This document shows positions 23,092-35,541 of a stretch of 64,000 bases of DNA, in pieces; the first letter of the stretch is position 1; the number at the start of each line of letters is the position of its first letter. The translations under genes were made by a program, and so were the position numbers. Origin of the DNA: Punica granatum. Lineage: Eukaryota; Streptophyta; Magnoliopsida; Myrtales; Lythraceae. The stretch lies in the NCBI RefSeq assembly GCF_007655135.1, contig NC_045129.1:18822274-18886273 (forward strand), written 5' to 3'. Below the pieces are notes generated by a model. The model was not told where the DNA came from and ran no database searches. It saw nothing but the letters and a program-made list of their open reading frames with translations.

Positions 23092-25279
23092 CAAGAACCT
23101 GAAAGATGAGTAGGCTTATGCGTCGAGGAATCGGTTCCCTATCTTCGCGTTACAGTTCGTCAGACCGTGATGGTCGATTTCCTACGCGAACCGAGACCAC
23201 GAGTATTCGAGCTTACTCCTCTCTTGGTAACAATAGACCAACTTAACCAGTTCGACACTCGGACCTCTCGCTCACCGATCGGGGATCCTTACAAATGAAT
23301 GAATTAATGTACAAACAAATCCTCGCAATGTTCCCTCGAGTAATTACAAAATACAACCGAATAAGTGAATGGATCCCGATCGGTTTGCATTGGGCCAATA
23401 TTCTGCTCCGGCTCACCGTGTGTTTTGAATAACCGATAAATAAATTAAGGCAACGCGGGCTCAAGGAGCCAGGGGTCGGGTCCGATCGAACCAACGGTCT
23501 GCAGGAGAACCGGTTGATTCCCACTGTAACCGTTGGACCCATCGAGCTCCCGGGTGATATCTAAACACGTTTCACACATCCAATCCAAATTGCCTTCCAC
23601 ATAGGCCATACTTGGAGTGTGATGGTGACTCGAGGCTAGATCCCATTCCGCACTCGGGTTGCATGCGCTCAATGAGTTAGGAGGCGTTGGACCTCGTGTT
23701 CGGTGATTGGGGGCGTTGGACCCCGAGCAACACGTAACCTATGGGCTCGAACTCGAACCGCAACAAAGCAGCAAAAACAAATGGAAAACAGAAGGAGACT
23801 GATAAAACTGATGAAAAAAATAGACAATAACTGACAAATATAGATAAATACAGACAAGTTGTATATTAAGTTGAATGTACGTGATTTAATCAGTTATTAA
23901 CCGGGGTTGATTAGCAAACAATGTATCTAACCTTGGCAAACAAAGAGGTGGGCTGGAATATGGTTCTAGGCCCATTACATGTGTGAATTTGTTTTAACAC
24001 TTTATTCAATGATGTATCACTATGGTTTCACCGAATTAGCCAAACTTGTATTTTTGACTCTAGATTGGAACCTAGCGTTCCACCTATCCATTATCTAATG
24101 TTTGATTAAGTCAGATGCATGATTAATCCGGTTTTTCGTGTTTTGCAATGGAAATGAAAATACCCACCACCGAATCTACAATAGGGGGATAGAAACACCG
24201 AAAGTGGACGGAACGGGCCGTGCGAATGAAACTCACACCCGAACGGGTCGCCCTTTTTTGTCCATAGATCAAGGTGTTTCCAACTCCCTAATGCCTAGGA
24301 TGTCGGTGAATCACGGAATGACGACTATGTCCTTGAGTGGTAGAACGTGTGTAGTTCACATATAAATTGAAGATCGTGTGATACGAAGAAGTCCAAAGGG
24401 GACTCGCGCATCTCGACTTGAGCCGCCTCAAATTGGGCCCGGACTCGAGTCATAGTACTCGAGTACTCGCTAGACACCAATTCTATTTGCGTCACATGTC
24501 TCGGTGCTTTGAAATTGTAGGCTTTTAAGGAAAAGGGCATTTCCGCCATTCCGTGAACCATCGATGCGTTTACAAATTGATATTCGGTTTGTCCAATTAT
24601 TTAGGCCAAATGGTTTAATTAGTCAAATGACACGTCCCATTTCCCTGTTTGTGGGATTATTTAGTGATTATGTCTTTGAGTGACGAATCTTATGGGTTCG
24701 ATGGGCGATCATCCAAAACTAACGCGCCTAGCATGGGAGCTAACGCGTAACCAACGATTAAACGAAAAAAGAAATTACACCCAATTCCAAGAGCCGATTT
24801 CGAAGCGACAAAAGAGGCCAACTTAAACTCAAAGAGGGTCACGGGGAATTCGGTCATTCCATAATGGAGATGACCGAATATTTCCTTGACTCAATTTGAA
24901 TTCCGGATGGTCTCTCGTATCGGTTCTAATCGTTTCTTACATGTATGAAACGTCAAACATGATAATAACACACATTCTATAAAGCTGATGCCGCCATGAT
25001 CTTGGGTGCGCAAACAAGCACTTGATGCAACCGCAAATATCGTATTTAAAAGGAATCGATAAAGCGACACCGACTCATGTGATAATGATAAGCTAAAATA
25101 AAATGTGGAATACATCCCGAATCGAGACAAAGAGACCACGGGTGGCCCGAAAGAATCATGAGGACCTCTCGGTTCATCCCCGTAGGGTATGACCGAAGGG
25201 TACCCTTGGTTCTCCCGAGCCGTCATGGTCTCTTCGACCTAGATTCGAGTCCGTTTCCACCATATTATCATATCATGAC
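23092..25279 (-). mobile_element. LTR D, left part (minus-oriented, split by element C)
   Basis: From 23092 the sequence matches minus-oriented LTRs, for example AGATGAGTAGGCTT also at 25676 and 51654. The terminal ~390 bp present in C (25280-25665) is missing. It is inverted relative to D': 22759-23090 and 24245-24561 form a diverged inverted repeat. The LTR breaks at ATGAC (25275-25279), where element C is inserted, and resumes at 61329. Confidence 0.82.
25275..25279. repeat. Target-site duplication of element C, left copy (ATGAC)
   Basis: ATGAC directly precedes TGTGCGCACCCG, the end of element C. The same five bases follow its other end at 61329-61333. Confidence 0.9.
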
Positions 25280-27575
25280 TGTGCGCACCCGAATTTCATC
25301 TCGTCGGGGCACGCATGCGTGAAGCCTATGCAACGCGGCTTGGGAGTGTCCACCTTCTCGGGGACGCGCGACGGTCGCGCGTGAGAAGGAGTCGCCACTT
25401 ACTGTTTATGACCCGTAGGTCGAGGGCCGTTGAGTCGCCCGGGTCTAGGGGTACGGGGTACACTTAAATGCTAAGGCAATGGTCATGCGGAACCGAAAAT
25501 TCCGAATTCGGGGGTTCTATTACATGCGGGCCTATATCCCGCACGCCCTTTCGGTACTCTAGTTTGCTAGGCTTGCCGTTTTGTTTATTTACCGCGTGAT
25601 TTAAGGTTGCACTTGACTCGCCCGTTTTAACACCGTAAAGTCGATGAATTGATCAAGTTGGGCCAAGAATCTGAAAGATGAGTAGGCTTGTGCGTCGAGG
25701 AATCGGTTCACTATCTTAGCGTTACAGTTCATCGAACCGTGATGGTCGATTCCCTGCGCCAACCGAAACCGCGAGTATTCGAGCTTACTCATCTCTTGGT
25801 AACAATAGACCGACTTGACCGGTTCGACACTCGGACCTCTCGCTCACCGATCGGGGATCCTTACAAATGAATAAGTGAGTATACAGATAAAATCCTCACA
25901 ATGTTCTCTCGAATAATTACAAAGTGTATCTGAATAAGTAAATGGATCCCGATCGGTTTGCATTGGGCCAATATTCCGCTCCGGCTCACCGTGTGTTTTG
26001 AATAACCGATAAATGAATTAAGGCAATGCGGGCTCAAGGAGCCGGGGGTCGGGTCCGATCGAACCAACGGTCTGCAGAAGAACCGGTTGATTCCCGCTGT
26101 AACCGTCGGACCGACCGAGCTCCCGGGTGATATCTAAACACGTTTCACACACCCAATCCAAATTGCCTTCCACATAGGCCATGTTTGGAGTATGATGGTG
26201 AATCGAGGCTAAATCCCATTCCGCACTCAGGTTGTGCGCGCTCAGTGAGTTAGGAGGCGTTGGACCTCGTGTTCGGTGGTTTGAGGCGTTGGACCCCGTG
26301 TATTACGTAGCCTATGGGTTCGGACCCGAACCGCAACAAATTAGCAAAGACAAATGGAAGGCGGAAGAAAAATGATAAAACTGACGAACAACATACAATA
26401 ACTGACAAATATCGGTGAATACAGACAAGTGGTGTATTAAGTCGAGTGTACGTGATTTAATCAGTTATTAATCGGGGTTGAGTAACAAACAAAGTATCTA
26501 ACCTAGGCAAACATAGATGGTGGGCTAGAATATGGTTCTAAGCCAATTATGTGTGTGAACTTGTTTTAGAACTCTTATTCAGTTAGGTGTCACTACGGTT
26601 TCACCGAATTAGCCAAACTCGTATTTTGACTCTAGATTGGAATCTAGCATTCCACCTATCCATTATCTAATGTTTGATTAAGTCAAACACATGATTAATC
26701 CGGTTCTTTGTGTTTCGTAACAGAAATAAAATGTTCACCACCGAATCTACGATAGGAAGATAGAAACACCGAAAGTGAACGGAATGGGCCGTACGAATGA
26801 AACTCGCACCCGAACGGGTTGCCCTTTTTCGTCCATAGATCGAGGTGTTTCGGTCTCCCAAAAGCCTAGAATGTCGGCGAATCAGGAAATGATGGTCATG
26901 CCCTTTGAACGGTAAAACGTGTAGGGCGTGTATGTGAAAGTTGGGATCGCATGACACGAAGAGGTCCAAAGAGGACTCGCGCACTTAGACATGAGCCTCC
27001 TCAAATCGGGCCTTGACTCGAGTCATAGCGCACGAGTGCTCCCTAAACACTAATTCTATTCGTGTTATGTGTCTCGATGTTTTGAAATTGTGAATTTTAA
27101 AAGGGCACTCTCACCGTTTAGTGATTCGTCGACGCGTTTACGAGTTGATATTCGATTTATCCAATTACTTAGGCCGAGTGGTTCATTTAGCCGAATGGTA
27201 CGTCCCGTTTCCCGTTTGTGAAGTGGTTTAATGATTGAGACCGCGAACCTCAATTGTTATGGATCAATGAAATGATTGCTCGATATTAACGTACCTAACA
27301 TACGAATTAACATGAAACCAATGATTAAATGAAAATTGTGATTACAATCAATTCCAAGAATCGGTTTTGACAGTTTCTTGCATGCGTAAAACGTCAGACA
27401 TGATAATAACACACATTCTACGGATATAATACGGAGAGTAAACGGGCATGAAATTGCATGGTAGTGCATGGAATCGCATGAAGACCCTAGTTTACGTGCA
27501 ACATGTGTATTAACAATTTGCCACCCCATAACAAGCGGAAATCGGAGACCTAGACCCATTTAAGTCGTAGAGAAA

Positions 27576-27600
27576 TGTTACCTAGCCTCGGAACACGAGG
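27576..27600 (-). promoter_or_regulatory. Conserved LTR hairpin and donor-like site (C 3' LTR)
   Basis: On the plus strand TTACCTAG precedes CCTCG (27586-27590), with CGAGG at 27596-27600. Read on the minus strand this is the hairpin followed by CTAG|GTAACA. Confidence 0.45.
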
Positions 27601-28556
27601 AAAGAGTCGGAGAAGTGGCAAAGGGAGTCGGGAGACTCGGCTGGAACGAACAGACCCGAACCGGTACAGTCGGGTCGACTGGCAGTCTGGCTTGTCGGGG
27701 CTGTACCGGTTGATCGGGATGGAATTTTCGTGCAGGGCCAGTTGCGTTCGATTCCCAAGAGACTAAGGATTGCGCCTGTGGTGGTTTTGGAAGGAGAGCA
27801 TGTGTAGAGTTTCTGGAAATCGAAAACAAAGTCGGGTTAGCTAGCAGAAAACAGAACTGACTGGGCGGAACTGACCCGACTGGGCAGGCCAGAAAGAAAT
27901 GGCTGACCCGGAGGCTCCCGGTGGTATTTTGCTGCAAGGTCGGCGGCATTGGACTCCTAACTGAGTGAGGATCATGCCTGCAGTGGTTTCATGAGGATTG
28001 GATATGTCGATTTTCCTAAAAGATGCAAAGAAAACCGGTAAGAAAAAATTGGAAAAATCTATGAAGGGAGAAAAGAGGGAAATGGAAGTGGTGCACGGTT
28101 GTACGGCTCTCGGCACGCGACCACCTCGTCACGGGGGAGAGTGAGGGTTGTAAGGAACCCCTAGAAAGTGATGACACGACTCGCCATAGTCGTGGGGGTG
28201 GTGGAATTGTCGAGGAAGCCCGGGAAACCGTGAAAATGCCTATGGAACTCAGTTCTGGACAGAGCTGGTTTGGCAAGCTGGAGGCTTCAAATCGCATAAC
28301 TAACACCGAAAATGGACTCAGGAGGTCGAATACAAGTGGGATATGAAGTTTGGTTGAAGTTGGCTAAGGTTGGGTGGCGGTCGCCGGAAAATGGGATTGG
28401 TTTGTCCTTGTTTTGCCCGGTTTATGGGCTGAGGAGGGGCTGCACGAATTCAGGAATTTGTTGAACTTTGAGAGGGCTTGGAGAGGGTATCCTAGAGTGA
28501 GAAGACTAGAGAGATGATGGGAGTTGAGTTGTGATTAAGTTAATGACCCAAGAGGC

Positions 28557-28563
28557 TTTTATA
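28557..28563 (-). promoter_or_regulatory. Putative TATA box of the C 3' LTR
   Basis: Minus-strand TATAAAA, within CCTATAAAAGCC, lies in a block matching the TATA region of A. Confidence 0.5.
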
Positions 28564-29849
28564 GGAAGGCTAATGATGCAAAATTAGAGAAATTAAGTGC
28601 AATTAGGGGGGTGCTTAAGGGGGTTCCGAATTTTGGAAATGGATTAGGGTGGGGAAGTGTCACTTAGAGTGTAGGGGAAGCAAGAGGAAGGGTGATGGGA
28701 GGTGATGGATGGGAGATATGTGTAAGAGGGTGTAAGAGATATTTGAATTTGTGTGGTGGAGGAAGCTTCTTGAGTTTGAGCCATCGAATTTTGGGATTGA
28801 GCCGTGGCTTAGGGTGGTGGAGCCGTGGCTTGGGGTTGAGCCGCGGCTTGGAGGCTTGGCTTGGCTGAGCTGTGGGCCCCATTCGACTAAGAGAAAAGCC
28901 GGGAAAAGCTCGAGACTTGATTGAACGTGCGTCCGATCTCCGATGTCCAATTAATTAATAGATTCGGAATGCTTGAACGAAGAGAATTTGAATGAGCCTA
29001 ATATCGCCATATGTCACATGAACGAATGTTCGGGTGACTCGGTGTCTCGAGAGTCGGTTTTGCCCCGTTTGGACGCTCGGAGTGGAGTTGACCGTCTCCG
29101 TTCTCCAATTACTCCTTTGTGCATCTTAATGTTCGTTTCGGTGACCCTTTCGCCTCGCGAGGGATCGTTGGCTCGTCGTCCTCGACCGAAGACCGTTGGT
29201 CCGGGAAGACCTAGGGACTCGTGACCGGGGCTTTCTCAGTGTTCCCCGAATGTCTCGAGGTGTTCGGGGATCGCTGTGATCTCTATCCTTCATGATTGTG
29301 CCCCGAAGATTCGCCAGGAGGCGTTTGCGGCCACTGAAACGTCCCTTGGGAAACCCTGTAGAGTTCCGAAAGGTCATCTGAAGCTTGTTCCATGACCCCG
29401 GTGGTCCTTGGGTGCCTGTGGGGGCGGTTTCCAGGTGCCGTTTACTTATCAGTGGATCGGGCCCCGAGAGCCCTGTCAGAAAAGGCGTCTGTGAGATATT
29501 GGGGGTGTCCCGACTTAAGCGGTATGCCCTCGGAATGCGCCCGGACGTGTCGTTGGTCATTTTGGCACTGAGAGGGATTTTTAGAGTCCCATATTGGGCA
29601 CCTTTCGGTGTTTCAGTGATTCGGTGATGAATAGTGCCGCAGTACAACCTCCTGTGGCTTCGGGGCTCGTCGCCTACCTATTCTTCCGATCGTCCTCTCG
29701 TGCTCACTCAGTGGACCCTGCTTTCTCTTGCCCTCCATGTTTCCATGCCCGCATGTTTCCCCCCTGATTGTTGGGTGATGAATAGTAACCCGGGCTTTGG
29801 TCGGGTATTCTCGTGTAGGAAGCCGGTGGGCCAAAATGGGGTGCTGACA

Positions 29850-29863
29850 GCTTGCCCCTCTTT
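29850..29863 (-). promoter_or_regulatory. Polypurine tract of element C
   Basis: Minus-strand AAAGAGGGGCAAGC ends directly against the TGTCAGCACC start of the 3' LTR. This is where plus-strand DNA synthesis would be primed. The identical tract is found in element B. Confidence 0.8.
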
Positions 29864-30000
29864 GGTTGCATGCTCGGTTAGAGGATGTAGCCAAAGATCA
29901 TAAAAAGCACCCCTTTTTGGGTCCGGCGACTGCTTTGATACCACTCCCCTGTGGTTGCTCGTACTCGGCTTGGATATATTGGGATATCGTGCTGGAAATT

Positions 30001-31232
30001 AGAACCGGGATGGACCCGAATGAGACCGGGATAGACCCGAATGGACCAGGATAGACCTGAATGAAACCGGGATAGAACCGAATGGACCGGGATAGACCCG
30101 AATGGATCGGGATAGACCCGCAAGAGACCGGGATGGACCCGAAAGAGACCGGGGTAGACCCGAATGGATCAGGATAAACCTAAATGAGACCGGGATAGAA
30201 CTGAATGGGCCGAGATAGACCCGAATGGACCAGGATAGACCCGAAAGAACCGGGATAGACCTGAAAGAGACCGGGATAGACCCGAATGGGTCGGGATAGA
30301 CCTGAATGGACCAGGATAGACCTGAATGAGACCGGGATAGACCCGAAAGAACCAGGATAGACTTGAATGAGATTGGAATAGACCCGAATGGGCCGGGATA
30401 GACCCGAATGGACCAGGATAGACCTGAATGAGACCGGGATAGATCCGAATGAGACCGGGATAGATCCGAATGGACAAGGATAGACCTGAATGAGACCGGG
30501 ATAGACCCGAAAGAACCAAGATAGACCGGAATGAGACTGGGATAGACCCGAATGAGCCGGGATAGACCCGAATGGACCAGGATAAACCCGAATTAGACCG
30601 GGATAGACCCGAATGGGACCGGCATAGACCCGAATGGACCGGGATAGACCGGAATGAGACCGGGATAGACCCGAATGGACCGGGATAGACCCGAATGAGA
30701 CCGGGATAGAACCAAATGGGACCGGGATAGACTCGAATGGACCGAGATAGACCTGAATGAGACCGGGATAGACTCGAATGAGACCGGGATAGACCCGAAT
30801 GGACCAGGATAGACCTGAATGAGATTGGGATAGACCCGAATGAGACCGGGATAGACCCGAATGGACCAGGATAGACCTGAATGAGACTGGGATAGACCCG
30901 AAAGAACCAGGATAGACCTGAATGAGACTGGGATAGACCCGAATGGACCAGGATAGATCGGAATGAGATCGGGATAGACCCGAATGGACCAAGATAGACA
31001 TGAATGAGACCGGGATAGACCCGAATGGACCAGGATAGACCTGAATGAGACCGGGATAGACCCGAATGGGCCGGGATAGACCCGAATGGATCAGGATAGA
31101 CCTGAATGAGACCGGGATAGACCCGAATGGACCAAGATAGACCTGAAAGAGACCGGGATATACCCGAATGGGCCGGGATAGACCCGAAAGGACCAGGATA
31201 GACTTGAATGAGACCGGGTAGACTCGAATAGG
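30001..31232 (-). repeat. Minisatellite of 20-21-bp units (~60 copies)
   Basis: Plus-strand units are variants of GACCGGGATAGACCCGAATG, some with one extra A, in an unbroken tandem run. Common variants are GACCAGG for GACCGGG and CCTGAAT for CCCGAAT. Because a 20-bp unit lacks stops in all three minus frames, a 368-aa ORF (31286-30180) appears that has no independent sign of coding. It occupies the same place in the internal region as a different array in B (40745-41300). Confidence 0.93.
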
Positions 31233-34021
31233 AATTTGGAATTTAGAATTATCGTGGAGCGCTATGTGATATGGCTCGTTTGGCACTTGGTCTGGACCAC
31301 CTCATGCGCGGTGGCCAATGATAACCTACTATCGTTTGTCATCTTTTTGGGGCGGTGTGGCGCGTCCCTCGACGACTTCCGGCGCCTTGAGAGCACGACC
31401 TGCCGCGTGAGACAAATATGAGTCCGTTAAGGAGGAGATGCCCCTTGGGGTTCCATGCGCATCGCGATGAAGTTGCTTCGTCGGTGCTTTGCCCCTGGGG
31501 TGGCGGTGTGTTTGATCTGTCGGAAGCCGGCTTTGCTGCTGGGGCGATTGCTTGTTGCTCTGCCAGGTGCCGTCTTTATCGCAAGGGCGATTGTAGTTTG
31601 CTCGGGATGCCCCAGTTGTGCGATGAGGGACTCGAGCTCTGGGGTAGAGCGCTTACGTATCCCGAGGGGTCGGAAATCAGAGTCCGCCGTAGTTCCCGCA
31701 TTTATTGTACCTGTGATCCTGACATCATTAGTAAGTCATGGGATTACTAGCGATTTGTAAGCACAGGTAAAAGGAAGTGTTTGCGACGCATGCTCTTCAG
31801 TTTCGGGTCGCTTCGGCCACCCGTGGAGAGTTTTTTTTTTCTTTAGCGATGCAAATGGGATCCCGTTTTCGAAGGCCTAGATGTGAGGCCTCCGGGGCTC
31901 CTGTTGGCCTTGCATGGGCATATCGAGACGTTCTCATTGGTGCCCAAGCGGTTCTATCAGTTGTTCGACGCGCCTGCGAGCTTGGGACCCTTCTCATCCG
32001 AATGCCGTAGGGCGGCTGCATTTGTAACCCGCATGGGGAATTTCTATTCAAATTTGGTTAGACCTCGGTCTAGTCATTTTCAAAGTGTTATGACTAGACT
32101 CCCGGACAAAAACGTCTAGGATTTTGTCTTTGTGGTAGCCGATTGATGGGTTGCGGTGACTGTTTTGCTTATCTCTCATTTTACTCTCATTTTGCTACGG
32201 TCACCCACTTCGGGGCCGTACCTCTCAACCTAAAGGGGATGAACTCTCCTTTTGCCAAGACCGCCCGCCTTGGGATTTTCAGTCATGCCTCTCTTTTGCC
32301 CTAGCTTTTGCCTAGGTCGCCCCAAGGGGTTCTCGACCTAGCAGGCTCGATTCTTTTGTCTCTCGAGTTTGCAAGGGCGAAGGGTTCGAATAATTCGACC
32401 TCCGAGTGCGTTACGTTCTGTCTCCGTGGAGGAGTTGCATCTGCTGCTTCCCCTTTTTGTCGGGGTTTGTTGATTTCTTCTTCGAATTGGCGGTGCCGGA
32501 GTTTTATATCTCGGCGGTGCCTTGTTTTGTTCATTGGTGAGTTTTTCCCGCATCTTTTCTCTCTCTCTTCATTGGTGGGTTTTTCCGACTTCTTTTCGCT
32601 CTGTTTTTTTCTTGCAGCTGGGGTCTATATTGTGCCCCTTGTATTTGTTTGAAACTCCTCGACTTTGCATCATCGAGGCTGCTTTTGTTTGCTTCGCCCC
32701 ATGGAGACTTGATGTACTTTGTTGTCCTAGCCCAATTTTGTGAGGGCTGGTTTTCTCAGAAGTCTGGTGCTTGTGCACTAAAGCCGAACTTCGCGTCTTT
32801 TGTCCTTGCAAACTTTACAAGTCCTTTCTCCTATTGTCTAAAAAGAAAACAAAATTGCCCCAGGAGTGTGTGACCGAGGTTGTCATGATGCTTGCTATGG
32901 AAGATGCCCATTCTTGATGCGAATGACTAGGAGCGTTCCAGTGTCGTTTGTTGGAGTGACCCACTATGGCGACCTCAGGGCGAACTTTAATCAGGGATGC
33001 CCCAGCGTACGTCTCTTGGAAATGTTCATCGTGGCCGAATGATGTTCGAGGTGGTCTCGGTCTGAATGATGAACATGAATGCCCTAATCTTCATTGTTAA
33101 TGTGACCTGTAGTGGGGGCCTTGTACAATCATCGTCCCCGATCGTGCTTGTGGCTCTAGCATCAGTTGTACGCTGGAGAGGTGTGCTCTCGAAGCTGATG
33201 GGCACGCTTGTTTGTCGATTGAGACGGTTGTGCTGAAGGCATGCAGGCTCGTTCGAACGCTTCTGTCGTCGGCTTCATAGGGGGTACCTCCTTGTTGGGC
33301 CCTTCCCTGCTGAAGTATAGGAAGAAAGACCCGATAGGAGTTCTCGAGGAGGTGTGAACCCGCGCATCGCTCTTCGCCTGCGACTGGCGTGTCCCTGTGA
33401 AGGATGACAAAGAGGATGATACATTAGGCGATTATGCGGTGGAATATGTGGTAAGAAATGTAAGGTGGACTCATGGGAAATTCCTTCGTCCAGCGCGCGA
33501 CCCATGGGGTGCCGCGTGTAGGGGACACTCAATTCCGAGAGTTTAGTCATCACCACCCTGGAGTGGGCAGACCGTGACTGGGGGCCACATAGGTGTACTT
33601 TCCCCAATTACGGGTTGGCATGCGCAACCGTCCTAGGGAAGGCTCGAGGAGCCGGGTCTCATGAGGACAGGCGAGTCGAATAGGTCCGACAGAACCAATA
33701 GAGCATCTCTGGGATGGTCCTAGTGCCACTTGAAGGGTTTGTTCATGCCTGGAGCCCATTCGTGAATAAATGTAAAAGAGACTTTAGGGAAGAGTGCATG
33801 TTGCCCCAGTGACTGGTTGATGGCTACAGTGGAGGGTGGGCAGGGATCATTCTCCGGTCGGAGATGTGACCGTGCTAGTGACTTTCGCGGCAGGTGGGCA
33901 GGGCCATGCTCTGTTCGTCGGAGCTGTTGCTTGTGATCTTTTGCGGTTGAAGGATTAGACTTGCTCCTCGGAGTATCGCTTGGATGAATTTGAATCCAAG
34001 TCGATTTTGGATTTTAGATGA

Positions 34022-34665
34022 GCCTGAAAGCAGTAAATGCAAGGTGTCAAAACCTGAAAGCAGTAAATGCGGGGCCAGAGCCCAAAAGCAGTAAATACTG
34101 GGCCAGGGCCCGTAAGCAGTAAATGTAGGACCGAGGCCCGAAAGCAGTAAATGCAGGACTGAGGCCCGATGCGGGGCCGAAGCCCAAAAGTGGGGCCGAA
34201 GCCCAAAAGTGGGGCTGGAGCCCGATGCAGGGCCGAAACCCAAAAGTAAATGCAGGGCCGGAGGCCGATGTGAGGTCGAAGCCTAATGCAGTAAATGCGG
34301 GGCCGGAGCCCGATGCAGGGCCGGAGCCCGATGCGGGGCCGAAGCCCAATGAAATAAATGCGGGGCCAGAGCCCGATGCGCGGCTGAAGCCCGATGCGGG
34401 GCCAAAGCCCGATGCAATAAATGCGGGGCCGGAGCCCGAGTGGGGCTGAAGCCCAATGTAATAAATGTGGGGCCGGAGCTCGATGCTGGGTCGGAGCTCG
34501 ATGTGGGGTCGAAGCCCAATGCAGTAAATGCGGGGCAGGAGCCCGATGCAGGGCCGGAGCCCGATGCGGGGCCAAAGCCCAATGAAATAAAAGCTGGGCC
34601 GGAGCCCGATGCGGGGTTGAAGCCCTATGCAATAAATGCGGGGCCGGAGCCCGATGTGGCGTCGT
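34022..34665 (+). repeat. Second tandem array of element C (GGGGCCGGAGCCCGATG type)
   Basis: Units combine GGGGCCGGAGCCCGATG or GGGCCGAAGCCCAA with spacers of the type GCAGTAAATGC or AATAAATGC, giving irregular periods of about 20-45 bp. It replaces a stretch that in A (about 7570-7737) contains the candidate splice acceptor. The long antisense ORFs (for example 34769-34047) come from the repeat. Its building blocks resemble the array of element B at a different place. Confidence 0.88.
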
Positions 34666-35536
34666 GCGAGCGCACTGAGAGATGTGCACAAGGTGTGTCG
34701 AGGATGCGTGCATGGGCAAGGTAAGGGTGTGCTCGCACGACGCGGATTAGTGGGAAGCACTTGTAGCATAGTGGGACGTGTGCTCGACCATCTAATGACA
34801 TAATCGATTGCGCGGGATTAATGGGGAGTTAGTGTTGCTTGGATGGTTGGCCCTTGAGCTACTGATCGTCTTGCGGTGGAGGAAGGGTGAGGACCACGAG
34901 AGGTCCACCTACAAAGGCGGTCACAACTTTGTCTACCGTGTGGTAGTGTTAATCGTCGTGTAAAACAGTAAATGAATAGGATGCATGCAGTGCGTGAGTT
35001 TTCAAAGGCTAATGTTGTCGTTCACATTGACTCGAAAGGCTCAAAGTACAATGCAAATTTTGTAAAATAGAGCCTTAAGCTAATTTGCCACCACACTCGG
35101 GGCTTGAGCGAGCACGGCCTCGGAAAGCACCCATTCTAAGCGAGGGCCTTGCAGAGATATCTATACTAGAGTGCATGTGTGGGCCTCCTCGAGCCCTCTT
35201 CATAGACCTCTCCAGGGCGGCGTTCGCTCAAGCAAGCTCCTGACCGCATCTCTGCATCTTGGCACGGGTTTGGGAGAGCTCCCTCTAAGGTGGTTGGCCG
35301 GCAAGTTCTTCATCTCTCAGCGACCTCTCGGTGATCGAACCTAGTGTTGATGAGGTCGATCATGTTGTCCCGGAATATACACCATTCGCGTTCTGTGGCG
35401 GGTCGGTGAGGTCCTCGTGTGTTGGCGGACTTTGTCGAGAAGCGGGTAGGAGGCCGACAAAGGCATCCCTTACCAAGACGACAGGAAAATTCGTTTACGA
35501 CTCGTCAGCATGAATGACATCCTAATTTTTGAAAAC

Positions 35537-35541
35537 TGCAT
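35537..35541. repeat. Target-site duplication of element B, left copy (TGCAT)
   Basis: TGCAT ends the C internal block here and begins it again at 50740-50744. The uninterrupted sequence is seen in B itself near 45316 (AAAATTGCATGATGCATG). Confidence 0.9.

Larger units (their letters stand above)
25280..29849 (-). repeat. 3' LTR of element C
   Basis: This 4570-bp LTR has plus-strand ends TGTGCGCACCCG and GGGGTGCTGACA. It lacks about 480 bp present in the 5' LTR at roughly 53395-53885 and two copies of a 200-bp repeat present there (54240-54850). The true insertion-time length was therefore probably greater. No convincing ORF is present. Confidence 0.87.
29850..35541 (-). other. Internal region of element C, proximal-to-3'-LTR part, non-coding
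   Basis: The order is polypurine tract, a short conserved block, a 1.2-kb minisatellite (30001-31232), a conserved block shared with B (31410-34020), a second array (34022-34665), and a conserved block to 35541 where element B is inserted. Blocks 31440-33950 align with B (41500-44280) and, from 32460 on, with A in reverse. I see no gag or pol motif on either strand. ORFs of 240-370 aa fall on the arrays and are periodicity artefacts. Confidence 0.82.

Noticed and set aside
22759..24561. Repeated ORF beginning MV(R/H)GMAEMPFSLKAYNF on opposite strands
   Set aside because: It is the same LTR block in D' and D in inverted orientation; other LTR copies (26667-27253, 37030-37400) do not keep the frame.
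30001..31232. CRISPR-like array
   Set aside because: Units are directly tandem without unique spacers and this is a plant retrotransposon; it is a minisatellite.
30180..31286. 368-aa minus-strand ORF with repeats of the type GLSRPIRVYPGLIQVYPGPFGS
   Set aside because: It lies on the 20-21-bp minisatellite; the unit lacks stops in all frames, so a long ORF is expected without selection. Sister element B has no such array.
33955..34769. Long minus-strand ORFs of 240-254 aa rich in PHIGLRP-like repeats
   Set aside because: They are translations of the second array of element C; absent from A and B.
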